Shown here: piece after piece, positions 35,601 to 38,600 of the stretch
Layout of the letters: every line of letters begins with the position of its first letter
Position numbering within the stretch: position 1 is the stretch's first letter
Assembly: GCA_949358305.1 (NCBI GenBank)
Contig: OX442318.1
Coordinates: forward strand, 10,710,517 to 10,770,516
Source of the DNA: Strigamia acuminata
Lineage: Eukaryota; Arthropoda; Chilopoda; Geophilomorpha; Linotaeniidae
Length of the DNA stretch: 60,000 nucleotides
Direction: 5' to 3'
The notes under the pieces: model-generated
What the model was told of the DNA's origin: nothing
The model's input: the letters and a program-made list of their open reading frames with translations, nothing else
Databases searched by the model: none
Program-made: the position numbers and the translations under genes

Positions 35601-38600
35601 CACCACTACAAACTATTGTTGTCTTCATGAAGACAGTCATGTTGGTGAACAAAGTTCTGATGTCATGACATCATTGAATCTCAAATGATGAAATGACATC
35701 ATTGAATATCAAATGATAAAATTCAACCTGGATCTTGGAACTATTTTTTACCTAGCAACAGTTGTTTACAATATTCCTCCACAAGCCTTATTACTCCCAA
35801 AAGTGTACTATCACCATAGAAAGAGTCCGGATTTAATGTTTGATTTATTTCTTTCTGCCTGTTCATGGCATAAAAGCATTTGGGCATCTTTTTTACCTGT
35901 TTGAAGTAAATAAATTACTCAAAAATTTTGGTCATGACCAAAGAGTCTTATTGGTGCACTCCCCTTGATAATTCACACTTTCACTTCATAAATAACACTT
36001 TCACTGCATAAATTAACACTTTCACTTAATAAATTAACACTTTCACTTATTAAATTAACACTTTCATTTAATAAATTAACGCTTTCACTTATAAATTAAC
36101 ACTTTCACTTCATAAATTAACACTTTCACTTAATATATTAAACACTTTCACTTCCTGAAATCAAATCATTGATTAAATCAATAAAACAACTCTTACAAAA
36201 CTCAATCATCAAATACTCTCAACATATTAATATTAATCAACAATAATTAGTAAATTCTCAAGAAAATTTTCAATTAGTAAACACTTTTATCCAAAAAAAC
36301 ACTTTAAATTAACACTAACTCATATAATATTCAACATTCAAATTAAATAACTCAATTTTCAAAGTCATGTAATTAAATATTCACAAATTTTCACTTATAT
36401 TAACAATGAGTCATCCCTGATTTTCCTTCTTTCTAAAAAATAAGTGATTCATAGTCTAATTGATCTACAGTGTACTAAGATATTATAAGCTTTTTCGGCA
36501 ATTTTTAATGACAATTTTCTAATTTTATTAATTTTTAACTATTTTTTCCAATTTTCTAATTTTATTAATTTTTAACTATTTTTTCCAATTTTCTAATTTT
36601 ATTAATTTTTAACTCTATTTTTTCCAATTTTCTTGTTTTGTATTTAAATTTTTAATTCTTTTAAGTTTGTAACAATGTCGTTACAAATAATGTATGTGTT
36701 AGCACACGTGCGCAAGGATACCCGTTCCAACGGCAAATCACCTAACGACGAATCACCTAATGGCAAATTTCCAAAATTTGCCATTAGAACGCTATTTTGA
36801 CGTTTCCAATGGCGAATCTGGGAAAATTCGCCATTGGAAACGTGTATATTGAAATTCGCCATTGGAAACGTTATTTGCGTTTCCAATGGCTAACAAAGGA
36901 GGGCGCCCTCCCTTGACCCCCCGCGAACCTAACCTTACTGGTTTTTTTTGGTGCAAACCCATTTTTTTGGGACGGCTTGTCGCGGCAGATTCATGTCGCG
37001 CTAGATGTGTGCCCCTCTGGCTAATTTCTACCAATTCGCCATTAGAAAGGTCCAAATACGTTCCCAATGGCGAATTGGGAGAAATTTGTCATTGGGACTG
37101 CTTTTGGACGGAATAAAATAGAAATTCGCCATTTGTCCGAATGGCCAGATTCACCCTTAGCCGATTCGCCGTTGGAACGGCACCCCGTGCGCAGTTTCGC
37201 GGAAATCCTTAATTATGAATGACCTTCAACGAGTGTGTCGGTCATTAGAAAATCCAAGTTACGTTATGCAATTAAATGTTGAATTCGATTCCTCTTACCG
37301 AATTGTGTTTTTGACTAAATAAATCGATAATCCGGATGATTTGATAGCTCAATGGGGGCGTCAATTATCACCGGGTGAATAAAAAGATGGGAGTTGAGCG
37401 ATAGCGGTCAGAAATAAAAAGATATGAAAATATTATGACTTGTGGTCCGGTCTGTAGTCGGTCGCAAAGTGTCGGAAAATCGACACGACGCGATATTTAT
37501 TACAATTGGTCAGCTGATCGATCGTCACAAAACCGAAATAAAAATGAGGTCAAAAGAAATCGCGACAAGGTCGCGTGCATAAATTAAAGATAAAGTAGAA
37601 AACGAGAAATAAATTGAAAATTAGGAAAAGTAGAAGGCACACCCGTGATAAACTTTAATTTTATCAAATCTTTTAATTTTAATCTAAATTTTTCCTATTT
37701 TATTCAAATTTTTAATTTTTTTTAACATTTTAAGTTAAATTTTTCAAGTTTTGGATCAAATTTTTCAGTTTTGGGGTTTTTTAACTCATATTTTGAAGCT
37801 AATTCTCGGGAAAAGCCACAATCTCCACCACTTTATGTGGTTTATTAGCTCTCATTGAAACCACATAACTGGTTTTGTTTTCTGTTGGAAAGAAAGAATG
37901 ACTCAAGGCTTTTGCTAACTAAATCCAAATCATTTTTATTCAGATCAGACAGTTGAACTGTTTGCAATCACTAAGTTATTAATTTCATTAATTCAATTTA
38001 CATGACTGTAATAATCATTAAGATTCAAATCAATTTACACAATGAAACATAAACTATTATATGACCAAATCAACTCAATAAATCTTATCAATTAGAGTAA
38101 GACAAAGGCCATGCCTAAAACAAGCTGACTCAAAGTCTCCTCCAAGCCAAGCAAACATACCAGTTGAAGTCCTAGAGAGAACTGACTTAACTCTATAATT
38201 TCATTTATTAACGCTAGAAAGGCCAGAATTTTCGCCTACCTAGAAAGACCAAAAGCGGTCAAAATGACCACTTGAAACAACGCACACCAATCGTGCAAAT
38301 ACATAAACAATACGTGTATCTTGCGTTTTGCCATCAAATTTATCAGTAACACGCGAAATATGTGAAGAAAATAGCAAAACAAAAAATGATAGTTTTTATA
38401 AAACCTGATAAAATTAAAATTAAAATTAAAATTAAAAACGGAAATTTAATTTTATCAGGTTAACCTGATAAAATTAAATTTCCGTTTTTAATTTTATCAG
38501 ATTCTATAAAAACTATCATGTTTAAAACAGCTGTTGCGGTCAAAATGACCGCTCTGGCCTTTCTAGTGTTAAGTTACGTTCTGATCCCCCCATTTGGGAA

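Noticed and set aside
35540-35615. Functional tRNA gene.
   Set aside because: A- and B-box-like parts are present but the acceptor stem and cloverleaf do not close.
35179-35652. 157-codon minus-strand ORF.
   Set aside because: It runs across the LTR edge into the tRNA-like repeat and is a chance frame.
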